A DNA stretch of 64,000 bases. Origin: Periplaneta americana. Taxonomy: Eukaryota > Arthropoda > Insecta > Blattodea > Blattidae. The notes beneath the pieces are model-generated. The model was not told where the DNA came from and made no database searches. It worked only from the letters and a program-made list of their open reading frames with translations. Made by a program: the position numbers and the translations under genes. Shown one piece after another: positions 33,555-58,416 of this stretch (the first letter of the stretch is position 1; every line of letters starts with the position of its first letter). The DNA lies in the NCBI RefSeq assembly GCF_040183065.1, contig NC_091118.1, positions 212,467,029-212,531,028 of the forward strand, given 5' to 3'.

Positions 33555-35555
33555 CTATTATCCATGTGCTAAAAAGGATAAATGTTCATCTCCCCTCTTG
33601 CTTAAAAAAGTCCCTTGTGCAGACGCTTGTATTTCCCTATTTTGACTATGCTGACATTTTACTGACTGACCTCTCCAGCGACAACAAAACGAAACTTCAA
33701 CGTGCTCATAATTTGTGTGCACGTTTTGTAAGCAATGTTCGTAAATATGATCATATTACCCCATCCCTGGAAACAATAGGTTGGCTTAAACTAGATAAGA
33801 AAAGAAATTTACATTCACTTCTCTTTCTCTTCGAAATCTTGAACTCTTCTATTCCTTCGTACCCGTCGTCTCGCTTCACTTACCTTTCTTCCCACCATAA
33901 TCTGAACACACGCTCTCGTCATGAAACAATACTAACAATACCATCCCATCGCACCTCCTCATACTCATCCTCTTTCACAATATCCCTGCCAAGACTCTGG
34001 AATTCGCTACCTGCTAGCATCAGGGACTGTCGAAATAAAATTGAATTCAAACGCAAACTTACTAGGCACTTGGTCAGTAATTGATTTCTTGTAAATAGTT
34101 TCTTTAATCTATCACAAAATATTTCAATATCCAGTAATTTCATCACTATGCAATTTTGTTATTCTAGATTTAATTTGTAATTCAGTAAATATAAAATATT
34201 CTTTGTTTTTCTATGATAAATTATCTAGCTTTAATTAGTCAGGTAATCTTTTCGTACTTTGGTTTTTATTGTAAATGTAGTTGTAAATTTAATACTAATT
34301 GTAATTTTATTTGTAATTGTAATTGTAAATTTAATACTAATTGTCATTTTATTTGTAATTGTAATTGTAAATTTAATACTAATTGTAATTTTATTTGTAA
34401 TTGTAGTTGTAAATTTAATACTAATTGTAATTTTATTTGTAATTGTAATTGTAAATTTAATACTAATTGTAATTTTATTTGTAATTGTAGTTGTAAATTT
34501 AATACTATTTGTAATTTTATTTGTAATTGTAATTGTATATTTTACACTTATTGTAATTTTATTTGTAATTGTAGTTGTAAATTTAATACTAATTGTAATT
34601 GTAAATTTAATACTAATTGTAATTTTATTTGTAATTGTAATTGTAAATTTTACACTTATTGTAATTTTATTTGTAATTGTAGTTGTAAATTTAATACTAA
34701 TTGTCATTTTATTTGTAATTGTAATTGTAAATTTAATACTATTTGTAATTTTATTTGTAATTGTAATTGTAAATTTAACACTTATTATAATTTTATTTGT
34801 AATTGTAATTGTAAATTTAATACTAATTGTCATTTTATTTGTAATTGTAGTTGTAAATTTAATACTAATTGTCATTTTATTTGTAATTGTAGTTGTAAAT
34901 TTAATACTAATTGTCATTTTATTTGTAATTGTAATTGTAAATTTAATACTAATTGTCATTTTATTTGTAATTGTAGTTGTAAATTTAATACTAATTGTCA
35001 TTTTATTTGTAATTGTAATTGTAAATTTAATACTATTTGTAATTTTATTTGTAATTGTAATTGTAAATTTAACACTTATTATAATTTTATTTGTAATTGT
35101 AATTGTAAATTTAATACTAATTGTAATTTTATTTGTAATTGTAGTTGTAAATGTAATACTATTTGTAATTTTATTTGTAATTGTAATTGTAAATTTAACA
35201 CTTATTATAATTTTATTTGTAATTGTAGTTGTAAATTTAATACTAATTGTAATTTTATGTGTAATTGTAATTGTAAATTTAATACTAATTGTAATTTTAT
35301 TTGTAATTGTAATTGTAAATTTAATACTAATTGTAATTTTATTTGTAATTGTAATTGTAAATTTAATACTAATTGTAATTTTATTTGTAATTGTAATTGT
35401 AAATTTAATACTAATTGTAATTTTTATTGTAATTGTAATTGTAAATTTAATACTAATTGTAATTTTATTGTTCATATTATAGTTGGAATCTCCTGGTAGA
35501 GGGGCAGAGAAGGCCTGACGACTTTATCTCTACCAGGTTAAATAAATAAATACTA
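33555..35555 (+). mobile_element. LINE (CR1/L2-like) 3' end with a minisatellite in its 3' UTR
   Basis: The frame 33566-34084 encodes TLVFPYFDYADILLTDLSSD, RAHNLCARFVSNVRKYDHIT, then HRTSSYSSSFTISLPRLWNS LPASIRDC. This is the C-terminal RT tail typical of CR1/L2/Jockey-like elements. After the repeat array the element closes with TGGTAGAGGGGCAGAGAAGG CCTGACGAC...CTACCAGG and a TTAAATAAATAAATA tail. The 3' end is a hairpin-like CTGGTAGAG...CTCTACCAGG. Confidence 0.88.
34265..35480. repeat. 42-bp minisatellite (about 28 units) inside the LINE 3' UTR
   Basis: The unit is AATTTAATACTAATTGTAAT followed by TTTATTTGTAATTGTAATTGTA. Variants include G for A (TAGTTG), C for A (TTGTCATTTT) and TTACACTTATTG. 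Higher-order alternation of the AATTGTAATTG and AATTGTAGTTG forms is visible. Because 42 is a multiple of 3, long open frames exist on both strands (34213-35499 plus, 35475-34231 minus). They encode only repeats and are not genes. Confidence 0.95.
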
Positions 35556-35900
35556 ATACTACTAATACTTCCATACTTATTTTTATTTACCAACTTATTT
35601 ATTTTCAACTACATAACTTAAGGTCACCCTACTCGAAAATTATTTGAAGCCGAATTTACTTGAAGAAAGAGATTCTCAGTGATCAACTTAGTGTGAAAGC
35701 TGCCATTTGAAATAATGCTTTTCCTTCAGTTGACTGACTTCAGTCTCGCCTATTATAGTAGTGAGGTTGAGCTATAGTGGAGTTCACGTAAGGTTATTTT
35801 CTAAAAGCAAATATGTGCATCTTTTCATTGTTGCCAACTGTTATCAGATATCACCAAAGCAAGTGAAGTTACAATGTTATATACTGAAACAGTAATATTA

Positions 35901-36193
35901 TTTGAATATTCGTTACTGGAGGTACGTTAACAGGAAGCCACAATTTAAGTCACACAGAATTTGTGTGCACTCAAAGTTGGGTTCTGGCGTCTTATTAACC
36001 CATTTGAGTTGTGTGGATATAAAGGGAAAATTGTGACGGTGTCGTATATAGTTCCTGGGGTAGCTCAGTCGGGAGAGCATTCGTGCACTAAGCGAAGGGT
36101 CCCGGGATCGATACCCGGCCCCGGAACAATTTTTCCTTGAAATTATTCAAACTTGCTTTACAGGGAGCTACTACCTGAAAGCCAGATTTGCAT
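35901..36193 (+). mobile_element. Repeat R2 inserted in R1, itself carrying a SINE
   Basis: It is flanked by the 10-bp direct repeat AGTAATATTA (35891-35900 and 36194-36203). It is homologous to 22055-22250 (CGTTACTGGAGGTACGTTAA C; CACACAGAATTTGTGTGCAC; GCCAGATTTGCAT), with an extra 100 bp from a SINE. Confidence 0.8.
36062..36155 (+). repeat. tRNA-like SINE (family A)
   Basis: GTAGCTCAGTCGGGAGAGC (A box; D stem pairs) and CCCGGGATCGATACCCGG (T stem pairs), then GGAACAATTTTTCCTTGAAA TTATT. The anticodon loop GCACTAA lacks the universal U33 and the acceptor stem has a mismatch. The same body follows the minus-strand copy at 21605-21712. It is therefore a SINE, not a tRNA gene. Confidence 0.8.
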
Positions 36194-36393
36194 AGTAATA
36201 TTACTTATTTATGATTGATTGATTGATCTAATTTTAAAATCTATTTAGTCTGGAAACATGAAATTCATTGGTTTTACTAAACAGTTTATGATTCATGAGA
36301 TATAACTTCAAAATTTATTTTGTTTGACCACATTAAATATCAGTACGGACTCCAAAAATTTAATGCCACTTTAAAATATATGTTATCTATTTA

Positions 36394-36637
36394 TCAATTA
36401 AAGGGCTCAGAGCCAAAGGCGACCAACCCACAATTTTGTATTGTTCATTATTAAGCCTTTTTTCAAAACTGTACATTGTTGTTATAGATTCATGATATTT
36501 TTTTGTGTTTATTCAATGTAAACCAATTAAAATAATTTATGAAACCAATCATTTTTGTCAGGATCTTAATTTCAACCCTTATTTACTCATTTTGTAATTG
36601 TGGGTTAGTCGCCTTTGGCTCTGAGCCCTTTAATTGA
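36394..36637. mobile_element. MITE, 244 bp, about 44-bp TIRs
   Basis: TCAATTAAAGGGCTCAGAGC and CAAAGGCGACCAACCCACAA TT at the left are mirrored almost perfectly at the right (GTCGCCTTTGGCTCTGAGCC CTTTAATTGA). A TTAA lies at each end of the palindrome, but the TIR does not start with the CCC typical of piggyBac. Superfamily uncertain. Confidence 0.88.
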
Positions 36638-36643
36638 AGAGTA

Positions 36644-36887
36644 CAGGGAAAAACAATCAAAGTCACAATTTCCTTAAGGGCGGTGTCATCTTCTAATTCA
36701 GGTTATTACTGCAAAATTTATTGCTGTTCGTAATGAAAAAGTAGGAAGGGTTGACTACAGTGATCCGTGGTGATAATTCCCCTTTACCAGTTTTGATAAG
36801 AAATAAAACTAAAATTTGCAGCAATATACTGAATTAGATGATGACATCACTCTTATGAGCATTGTGACTTTGATTGTTTTTCCCATG
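36644..36887. mobile_element. Second MITE, 244 bp, about 57-bp TIRs, TA target site
   Basis: CAGGGAAAAACAATCAAAGT CACAAT at the left and its inverse ATTGTGACTTTGATTGTTTT TCCC at the right. Inner TIR blocks are GGTGTCATCTTCTAATTCAG and CTGAATTAGATGATGACATC. TA dinucleotides flank the element (36642-36643 and 36888-36889). It starts 6 bp after the preceding MITE. Confidence 0.88.
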
Positions 36888-36994
36888 TATTCTTCAAATA
36901 TTAGGCCTACTGTATTAAATATTAATATTGTCAATTATGTTCAAATTCCAAATAACACTAGCTAGTAACTTCCGTTTCATGAGCGTTGACAGCG

Positions 36995-37512
36995 AGCGTA
37001 TTCCGAATCTCACCGGTGAGCAATCCGATGGCATCACGGTGTTCCCAATTCCACCGATAACGTCATTGATGCTCCACCGGTGTCGCACCGGTGCCATCAA
37101 CTTGCAGAGGTGGTCCATCAGCCGCCATCAGTGAATCTGATTGGTTCTTGTGTAGGGCGGGAATTAGCAGACGAATAACATCGTGCACTGTTGTGTCATG
37201 GCGGTGTGTTCTGCTTTAGTTCTGCTGTATTGTTTGTAATGAGCACAACGTAAAAACAATATGTTAATGGCTTATGAGCGAACATGTCAACGGACCAGTT
37301 ATTACTACCGGTTCAAGAAATAAATTGTTTATGCTATCTTTTCTTTGAACGAGACGGGAGTACGAAAATTTCGCAAAATTTTGCTAGCGTAGCACAGACA
37401 ACAACTTGTACAGTCGCCATGACAGCCATAGATCCTTCCAGCAGTTTTGTTCCTTATTGCGCTGCAACGTGACGTCATTGATGCCACCGGACCGGTGAGA
37501 TTCGGAATACGC
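36995..37512. mobile_element. MITE-like element with 23-bp TIRs
   Basis: AGCGTATTCCGAATCTCACC GGT at the left and ACCGGTGAGATTCGGAATAC GCT at the right. The interior is unusually rich in CCGGTG motifs (for example 37072-37096) and GTCATTGATGC repeats. No transposase or clear TSD. Confidence 0.75.
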
Positions 37513-37554
37513 TGAGCAGCTTCTTGAAAGGCAAACGATAACGATGCTGTTTGT

Positions 37555-37680
37555 CAGTACCGGAATTCGAAAAGAAATTGGCAAAAAGAAAATTCAACCT
37601 GACAACTAGAAAATCACTATAATCCACAGTAATAGGGGGGAAATGGTCAGGTTTCACCCTTACGGTATAAAGTAAAAAGA
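37555..37680 (+). repeat. Dispersed repeat, second copy of 14815-14940
   Basis: Shares AAAGAAAATTCAACCTGACA ACTA and GGTCAGGTTTCACCCTTACG with the 14.8 kb copy. Confidence 0.7.
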
Positions 37681-38049
37681 CCGGGACTATACCATAGACG
37701 GGCGCTGACAACACTGAATAACAAGAATTTTGCTCCGACATAAAACAAAGTATCCCTTATGGTTTGGTGTGCGCTGAATTCGAAATTTCTTCTCTTTTCT
37801 TCGTATCCTGTTAGACTTTTAAGATACTCATATAATTAGTATGATTTCACTTTTTGATAAGCGCTATCCCAGGAAACATCTGGCGCGGGTTGGGGGTTGT
37901 AAGCCATAACAAAAGCTAATGCATTTTATATGAGTTTATGACCTATTTCCGGTTTCTTATGGTTATTGGCATGTTCTTTTGTACTTCTAATAAATAAACA
38001 GATATTGGTCTCTTCTGTTCAGTAAATTTTGTAACAGTTCAAAGTGAGG

Positions 38050-38559
38050 TCTATGCAATGAACATAGTAGAAGGGTGTGGTTTTGAATATTTAAAAGAAA
38101 AGTTTACCAGTTTGAGTGAAGGCGAATTAAAAGAGGCACATTTTTACCGGTCCACAAATTCACAAAGTTATGACTGAATCTTAGTTTGAGGAAAAACTTT
38201 CCATTACAAAAAAAAATGACATGGCGCGCTTCCAAAGATGTTTGCTCAAATTTCCTTGGAAATTCTAGGGCAGACAACTACATCGAACTCGTGGAAACCA
38301 TGTTAAGTGCATATGAGAAAATGGAGTGTAATATATTTCTCAAAATACACTTTTACATTCTCATTTGGATTTCTTTCCTCCTAACCTTGGAGCGGTAAGC
38401 GACGAGCATGGGGAAAGATTTCATCAAGAAATATCTGAAATGGAAAGGCGATATAAAGGAAGATCATCATCCAGCATACTTGCAGAGTATTGTTGGTTCC
38501 TTGTAAATGACAGTCCTGAATCTAGTTATAAACAGAAGTCATCCAGAAAATTCTTTTAA
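38050..38559 (+). pseudogene. Decayed transposon-associated protein (DEHGERFHQ family)
   Basis: Reading across frameshifts and stops, it encodes FEYLKEKFTSLSEGELKEAH F, GPQIHKVM, WRASKDVCSNFLGNSRADNY, ECNIFLKIHF, then after a +1 shift near 38354 SHLDFFPPNLGAVSDEHGER FHQEI and a C-terminus ending YKQKSSRKFF. This domain is common as uncharacterised, multi-copy insect and cnidarian ORFs, which suggests a mobile element origin. The function is unknown to me. At least one frameshift and one stop make it non-functional. Confidence 0.75.
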
Positions 38560-38939
38560 ATGCTAAGTTCAAATTCGGAGATTTTTCTCATTATAGGCAT
38601 GAAATAATTTTATTGTTATTGTTTTTTTGTGTTTATACTATACAACATCATTTTTGTATCCAGTACACATTTTTAAAGTATTAGGAGGCATTTTAATCCC
38701 TAGTATGTTTTAATTTTATCAGTAGCAGTGAAAAATAAAAAAAAAATATGTTTTTTCATAAAAAATTCAATTCACTTTCCCCGGAAAATGGTACGTGATG
38801 GGGTAATTTGGATTCTAAATTCAGATTTAGGACACACATATTAGTAATATTCACCTATTTTTATTTCGGTGCAAGACAAAAAGTAAAAATTTGTTACCGT
38901 ATACATCTTGATTACACAACTTTTAACACTGTATCACTT

Positions 38940-40123
38940 CGGAATATGTATGATAAGAACTTTCTTGTATTAAATATTATTAACGTACCTTTGTTAACAT
39001 GTTTCGACTTATTTTCGGTCATCTTCGGAACTGGTCGTTATTGGTCTTGGCGCCTCTTGTTTCCTGTGAGGGTGCGTTCGTAGTGTAGAGTCAAAGAGTG
39101 TGTGTGTGTTTTGAAGTTGAGTTGTGTGTTGAGAATATCGTTGGGGTGTGTTTTCGTCTGTCTGTATATTTCATATTGTTCTAGTGTGTTGAGTTTCTGG
39201 CTTTTTGGTTGGATGTGCAGTATTTCCATGTCTATGTTGATGTCTCTGTAGGTGTGGTTGGCATTTGTGATGTGTTCTGCATATGTGGAGGTGTTTTGTA
39301 ATTTTGTTATGGCTGTGATGTGTTCTTTGTAACGTGTTTGAAATGATCTGCCTGTCTGCCCTATGTCAGGATTACAACGAAGAACTAAACACAATCAAAT
39401 ACATAGCACAAGAAAACGGATACAACCCCAACATAATAGACAACATAATACGTAAAACAAAACAAAACCACAAAAAAAGAGAAGAATACAACACAAACAC
39501 AAGAACACACAAAATACATCACACTAACATACGAAAATAAAAACACACATGAAATTGCAACCTCATTCAAGAAATTAAATTACAACATCGCATACAGAAC
39601 AAATAACACTCTACAAAAGCATCTCAACACACACAACACAAACAAATAAGTACAACCACACAGGCGTATACAAACTCAAATGTAACACCTGCAACAACTT
39701 CTACATAGGACAGACAGGCAGATCATTTCAAACACGTTACAAAGAACACATCACAGCCATAACAAAATTACAAAACACCTCCACATATGCAGAACACATC
39801 ACAAATGCCAACCACACCTACAGAGACATCAACACAGACATGGAAATACTGCACATCCAACCAAAAAGCCAGAAACTCAACACACTAGAACAATATGAAA
39901 TATACAGACAGACGAAAACACACCCCAACGATATTCTCAACACACAACTCAACTTCAAAACACACACACTCTTTGACTCTACACTACGAACGCACCCACA
40001 TAGGAAACAAGAGGCTCCAAGACCAACAACGACCAGTTCCGAAGATGACCGAAAATAGGTCGAAACATGTTAACAAGGTACGTTAATATTTAACACAAGA
40101 AAGTTCTTATCATACATATTCCG
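38940..40123. mobile_element. Penelope-like element as an inverted pair
   Basis: The right half (plus) encodes, with a frameshift, DYNEELNTIKYIAQENGYNP NIIDNIIRK, then GVYKLKCNTCNNFYIGQTGR SFQTRYKEH. The latter is a GIY-YIG endonuclease, the domain that follows the RT in Penelope-like retroelements. The left half (38940-39362) is an inverted copy of 39717-40123. Arms are about 410-420 bp around a 354-bp spacer. The RT itself is missing. The arm ends carry the hammerhead-like core GAAGATGACC...GGTCGAAAC (40041-40066). Confidence 0.88.
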
Positions 40124-40239
40124 AAAATAAATTTGTTGTTCGGTGCAATCTGACTGCAGTTGTCTCGTTGAAAGTACACAGTTAAAAAATAAAGCTGCCA
40201 AAAACGTTACACCGATCTGTCACCTACCGCGAAAGGGCC

Positions 40240-54503
<14,264 letters not shown>

Positions 54504-54568
54504 TCACTAGTGAAAAAATAATAATCCAGTTTACTATAAAATGAAAGAATTTACTTTTAGAAAAATGA

Positions 54569-54594
54569 TAATAATAATAATAATAATAATAATG

Positions 54595-54637
<43 letters not shown>
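54569..54637. repeat. (AAT)n microsatellite
   Basis: About 22 units with one ATG interruption, just upstream of the ankyrin gene's first coding exon. Confidence 0.95.
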
Positions 54638-54885
54638 GGAATGGTCCTCCAGCTTGGGGGTTGGGCGAAGGGCTAACAACCCAATCACCGTAAAAAACAG
54701 CTTGTTACGAAACCTAACAATAAGCCTCGGAATGAGAGAAGATAATATTAAAATGGATTTGAGGGAGGTGGGATATGATGGTAGAGACTGGATTAATCTT
54801 GCTAAGGATAGGGACCGAGGGCGGGCTTATGTGAGGGCGGCAATGAACCTCCGGGTTCCTTAAAAGCCAGTAAGTAAGTAAGTAA

Positions 54886-54886
<1 letters not shown>
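54638..54886 (+). mobile_element. LINE tail (family L1tail) with intact GTAA tail
   Basis: The 3' end is well preserved: GATTTGAGGGAGGTGGGATA, AGAGACTGGATTAATCTTGC, CGGCAATGAACCTCCGGGTT CCTTAAAAGCCA and (GTAA)4. The first 95 bp (CCTCCAGCTTGGGGGTTGGG CGAAGG) are a different part of a LINE joined to this tail. Confidence 0.88.
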
Positions 54887-54933
<47 letters not shown>

Positions 54934-55137
54934 TGTATCCAGTGCCTATCCATTTCACTTACGTGATTAGGGTTCCGCATATTGCGGATAGATGGTAGGA
55001 CTCTGACCCATTTTCAAGCTTCACACTACTTCGGCGAACCACGCTGTGCATTATATGTAATCTGTGGAGAGTTATGTCGTGTAGTGAGGTGAGTGTACGT
55101 GTAAGTGTTCGTGGAAGTGTAATGTAGAGAATGGGTG

Positions 55138-55171
<34 letters not shown>

Positions 55172-55299
55172 GGAGGAGGAAGAGAGATGGTGAAACCCGG
55201 TGCCGGCACGTAGCCTACTCCTGTCGAATAGCACCAAGGGGGCCGTCAGGCTTAACGTCCCCATCCGATGGACGAATCACTATCAACGTATGCCATCTC

Positions 55300-55564
55300 G
55301 TCCACATCTGTGGAGTAACGGTCAGCGCGTGTGGCTGCGAAACCAGGTGGCCCGGGTTCGAATCCCGGTCGGGGCAAGTTACCTGGTTGAGGTTTTTTCC
55401 GGGGGTTTCCCTCAACCCAATACGAGCAAATGCTGGGTAACTTTCGGTGCTGGACCCCGGACTCATTTCACCAGCATTATCACCTTCATATCATTCAGAC
55501 GCTAAATAACCTAGATGTTGATACAGCGTCGTAAAATAACCAAATAAAATAAAATAAAAATATA
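55300..55564 (+). mobile_element. SINE family C, best copy
   Basis: The tRNA-like head is TAACGGTCAGCGCGTGTGGC and GGGTTCGAATCCCGG. The body is TTGAGGTTTTTTCCGGGGGT, AATACGAGCAAATGCTGGGT and GACCCCGGACTCATTTCACC. The end is TTGATACAGCGTCGTAAAAT and an AAATAAAAT tail. It is flanked by CCATCTC (55293-55299 and 55565-55571), the probable TSD within SINE B. Confidence 0.9.
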
Positions 55565-55617
55565 CCATCTCTTTATATGCACTGCAGAAGTATTTGGGAT
55601 TTAACCCAGGCATATAG

Positions 55618-56081
55618 GCTTAAGAACTTTACTAACAGACGGTAATTATACACAGTATTTAAAGGGTGTAAATGATATGTTGTTATTGAAGTGTTGTATC
55701 AGTGAAGAATTATGTTGTGTCAGCGAAGTATGTTGTATCAGTGAAGAAGTATGTCGTGTCAGTGAAGTGTGCTGTGTAAGTGAAACGTGTTCCTGTCAGT
55801 GAAGCTTTATAGTTTATAGTGACAGTGCAAAGTATTTGAACAGTGAAATGTTTTTGAAGTGTTAGTGAAATCAGGATAGAATCAGTGAAATGTGTCGTAG
55901 TTCCAGTGCAGTGAGTGAGTTGACAGCGAAATGAGTGTAATGTTGAAAGGTACTTGTGCACATATGAACATAGGCCCTATCATACTCGTGGGTTTTAGTT
56001 CGAACTTAGGTTTAAGATACAAATTAGATGTATTTCAAATATTATTTTAAGTGATCGTTTCATTTAATTTAGGATATTCCC

Positions 56082-56150
<69 letters not shown>

Positions 56151-56292
56151 AAATTATTGTTAGTATTAATTATTAGTATTATTATTAATTGTATTTTTAA
56201 TTAATAAGTTTATTATTGTCATTATTGAGTGTAATTAGTTATCACTGCCACCGGGTATATATCCATTGCAGTGTGAATAAATACATACATAC
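55618..56292 (+). mobile_element. Insert of unknown class with degenerate GTCAGTGAAG repeats
   Basis: It lies between CATAT repeats in SINE B. The left half is an array of GTATCAGTGAAGAAGTATGT-like phrases; the right half has a (TTA)n tract (56087-56152) and ends TGCAGTGTGAATAAATACAT followed by an ACAT tail. The AATAAA plus simple-repeat tail suggests a retroposon. Confidence 0.55.
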
Positions 56293-56443
56293 ATATTGGT
56301 GCACAATTTAATGATTGGAAGTTGTGCTATCTCTTCTAGTTCCGAGGTAGAAATTTTACACGAAAATCTCTTGTCCCACTAGGAATCGAACCCGGAATAG
56401 CCAGTCTGAAGGCAGACGCGCTACGATAGGGCTTACTCGGCGG

Positions 56444-56444
56444 G

Positions 56445-56506
<62 letters not shown>
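56444..56506. repeat. (AAT)n microsatellite
   Basis: About 20 uninterrupted units adjoining the SINE B head. Confidence 0.95.
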
Positions 56507-56507
<1 letters not shown>

Positions 56508-58416
56508 TAGTACATTTCTTGTGGAGAAAAAGGTGGTGAAACCCTGTGTAAAATATTTTATAGTGGACGGGGAGATGATTAGCTACTGTTCAATGCACGG
56601 AATTTTATCGTTTTTAACCTCCTTTTCGCCCAACTAAAACTTTCAAGGTCTAACCGGAATTCAAAGAAAACATATATTAAAAACATAGTTATTCACACAT
56701 AGGTCTATTTCGGTTCCATGATGAAAAATGCAACAGAAAGGTTTCGGAACGCCGTTCCAGCGCGTTCCGCCAGAAAAAAAACATTGATAACAACTTCTAT
56801 GTAGTGTTGTAGATAGGTCGATGTTAACACGCAATCGAAAATTCTAAACGAACAAGCAGTAACTTGAGTGGCATAGGAAAAAAAGCAAAGGTATGTGTCA
56901 AAAATCCCAACCTATCAATGCTGGATGTCCGATAAAAGATGTACGATCAAAGATTATCGTTTTTGAAAACTCGCCTATTTAAATTAATGTGAAATCTGCG
57001 CTTGGTGGGTTGCACAGAGTTTCTTTATACGTGGCCTTATGGTTGAAAAGCTGAACTGAACATTGTTGCAGGTGTTCACGTTTCATTGGTAAAGTCTGTC
57101 TCAAAATGAAATGTATCATATCAAAGACTTCGTTGCAAATAAAAAATATGTTGTAAAGAGACTTTCTGGATGGCATAAAATTTATTTTTCAAATTCAAAA
57201 TTTCGCGACACACTCCATGGATCTGCTCGACACACCGGTTGGGAACCCCTGCCTTAATACGCTGACGCAAAAAACCGATCTTCTCTCGCTCAGTAAAATT
57301 GTAAAAAAATTCTCAAAAAGAACTATCATAATATTATTAGTATCACAATTTACCAATCTTTACCCTATAGATTAAAAGTACAGTTATCACATTTTTAGTA
57401 GTTACATTTAATTGAAAAATGGGCATGAAAAAAGGCTGTAAGTGCAAATATCGTTGAAAATTAGTTTTTTTTTTAGAGCGTGTCTCTGGCTCTGTCCACT
57501 AAGAAAAAATAAGTTCTATTGCAATTTTATTTAGGCCCTAGCTTGTCCATAGAAGTGCAAAACTTATAATATTACAAGTTAGCCGCAGAAGAAAGCTCTG
57601 TTTTCTGCGGTTTGTATCTTTGAAACTTAAGCATTTTTATGTCCAGACTTCAATTATGATTTTTTTTTAATCTTCAACTCGAAGGGAACAATTACCCCAT
57701 CCTATTTCTCTGTATAAAACCTCTGTATTATATAGAATATCGACAAAAATGTTACTTACTAATCATTGTGCTATAGCAACTTGTATAATGTTCAAGGTTG
57801 GCACTGCTAACTATGGCTGTCATATCTAACACAAACTCGATATCAAAGAGGAAGTTATGGCACATTCCAATTAGATTCTTATGAAGGAATACTTACAAAA
57901 TTGGATCAACATAGTAATGTAGGCACTGCCGCTGACAGTCTTCTATCACAACCCGGCCATATTTTCCTTTTCAACTTCCTCATGAAAATGAGGTTAGTGT
58001 CAGATAAGGAATCGTAACCACAAATATTACACGTTCGTAGCGTCATTTCGTAGAGTAAAAAGATAACAACTTCTTTTCTTCAAACATATTTTTAGAAAAT
58101 ACGAATTTTCAACAATCAACACGAATCGATCACATCAAATCAATGCAGACTCGTTTCCAAAGAATAAGTTGCAGAGCCGACGTTGTCTGTCTGGTGTCGT
58201 AACACTCCCGCTCACCTTCACACACAGTTGCCACGATAATGCGAGCCATTACCGCAACCAGCCTTGCGCAGTCAATGAGTGACTCTGTGATATTCCAACA
58301 GTCGTACGAGCGGCAGCCCGGCACATACATAAGTCGCCACTGCAACTAACAGAACTGCTGTTTCATGCAACTTTCTGTGGTAAATGAATTGCGGGAAATA
58401 ACTGTGTAACTTTATA
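56507..58416. other. No gene seen
   Basis: Upstream of the ankyrin gene's first coding exon. Its noncoding first exon could lie here but no signal identifies it. 57255-57365 matches 44880-44995 inverted, and GGTTGGGAACCCCTGCC at about 57238 looks like a DNA-transposon end. Confidence 0.4.

Larger units (their letters stand above)
35780..36380 (+). repeat. Dispersed repeat R1, interrupted
   Basis: It matches 12085-12390: GTTCACGTAAGGT, CATCTTTTCATTGTTGCCAACTGTT, ACATGAAATTCATTGGTTTT ACTAAACAGTTT and GACCACATTAAAT. This copy is interrupted at 35901-36193 by R2; the 12 kb copy is uninterrupted. Confidence 0.8.
54932..56443 (-). mobile_element. SINE family B copy broken by two insertions
   Basis: Family B sequence on the minus strand occurs in three collinear pieces. 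54932-55299 is the 3' part including a GAT repeat; 55572-55617 contains CCCAAATACTTCTGCAGTG CATATA and GGGTTAAATCCC; 56293-56443 is the tRNA-like head with B box CCGGGTTCGATTCC. The gaps hold SINE C (55300-55564) and a further insert (55618-56292). An (AAT)n tract (54887-54931) is the expanded A/T-rich tail. Confidence 0.82.

Noticed and set aside
34213-35499. Open frames of more than 400 codons on both strands (CNCKFNTNCNFI repeats)
   Set aside because: Artefact of a 42-bp tandem repeat without stops in several frames.
36062-36140. Possible tRNA gene
   Set aside because: D and T arms pair, but the loop lacks U33, the acceptor is mismatched, and the same SINE body follows it and its minus-strand copy at 21605.
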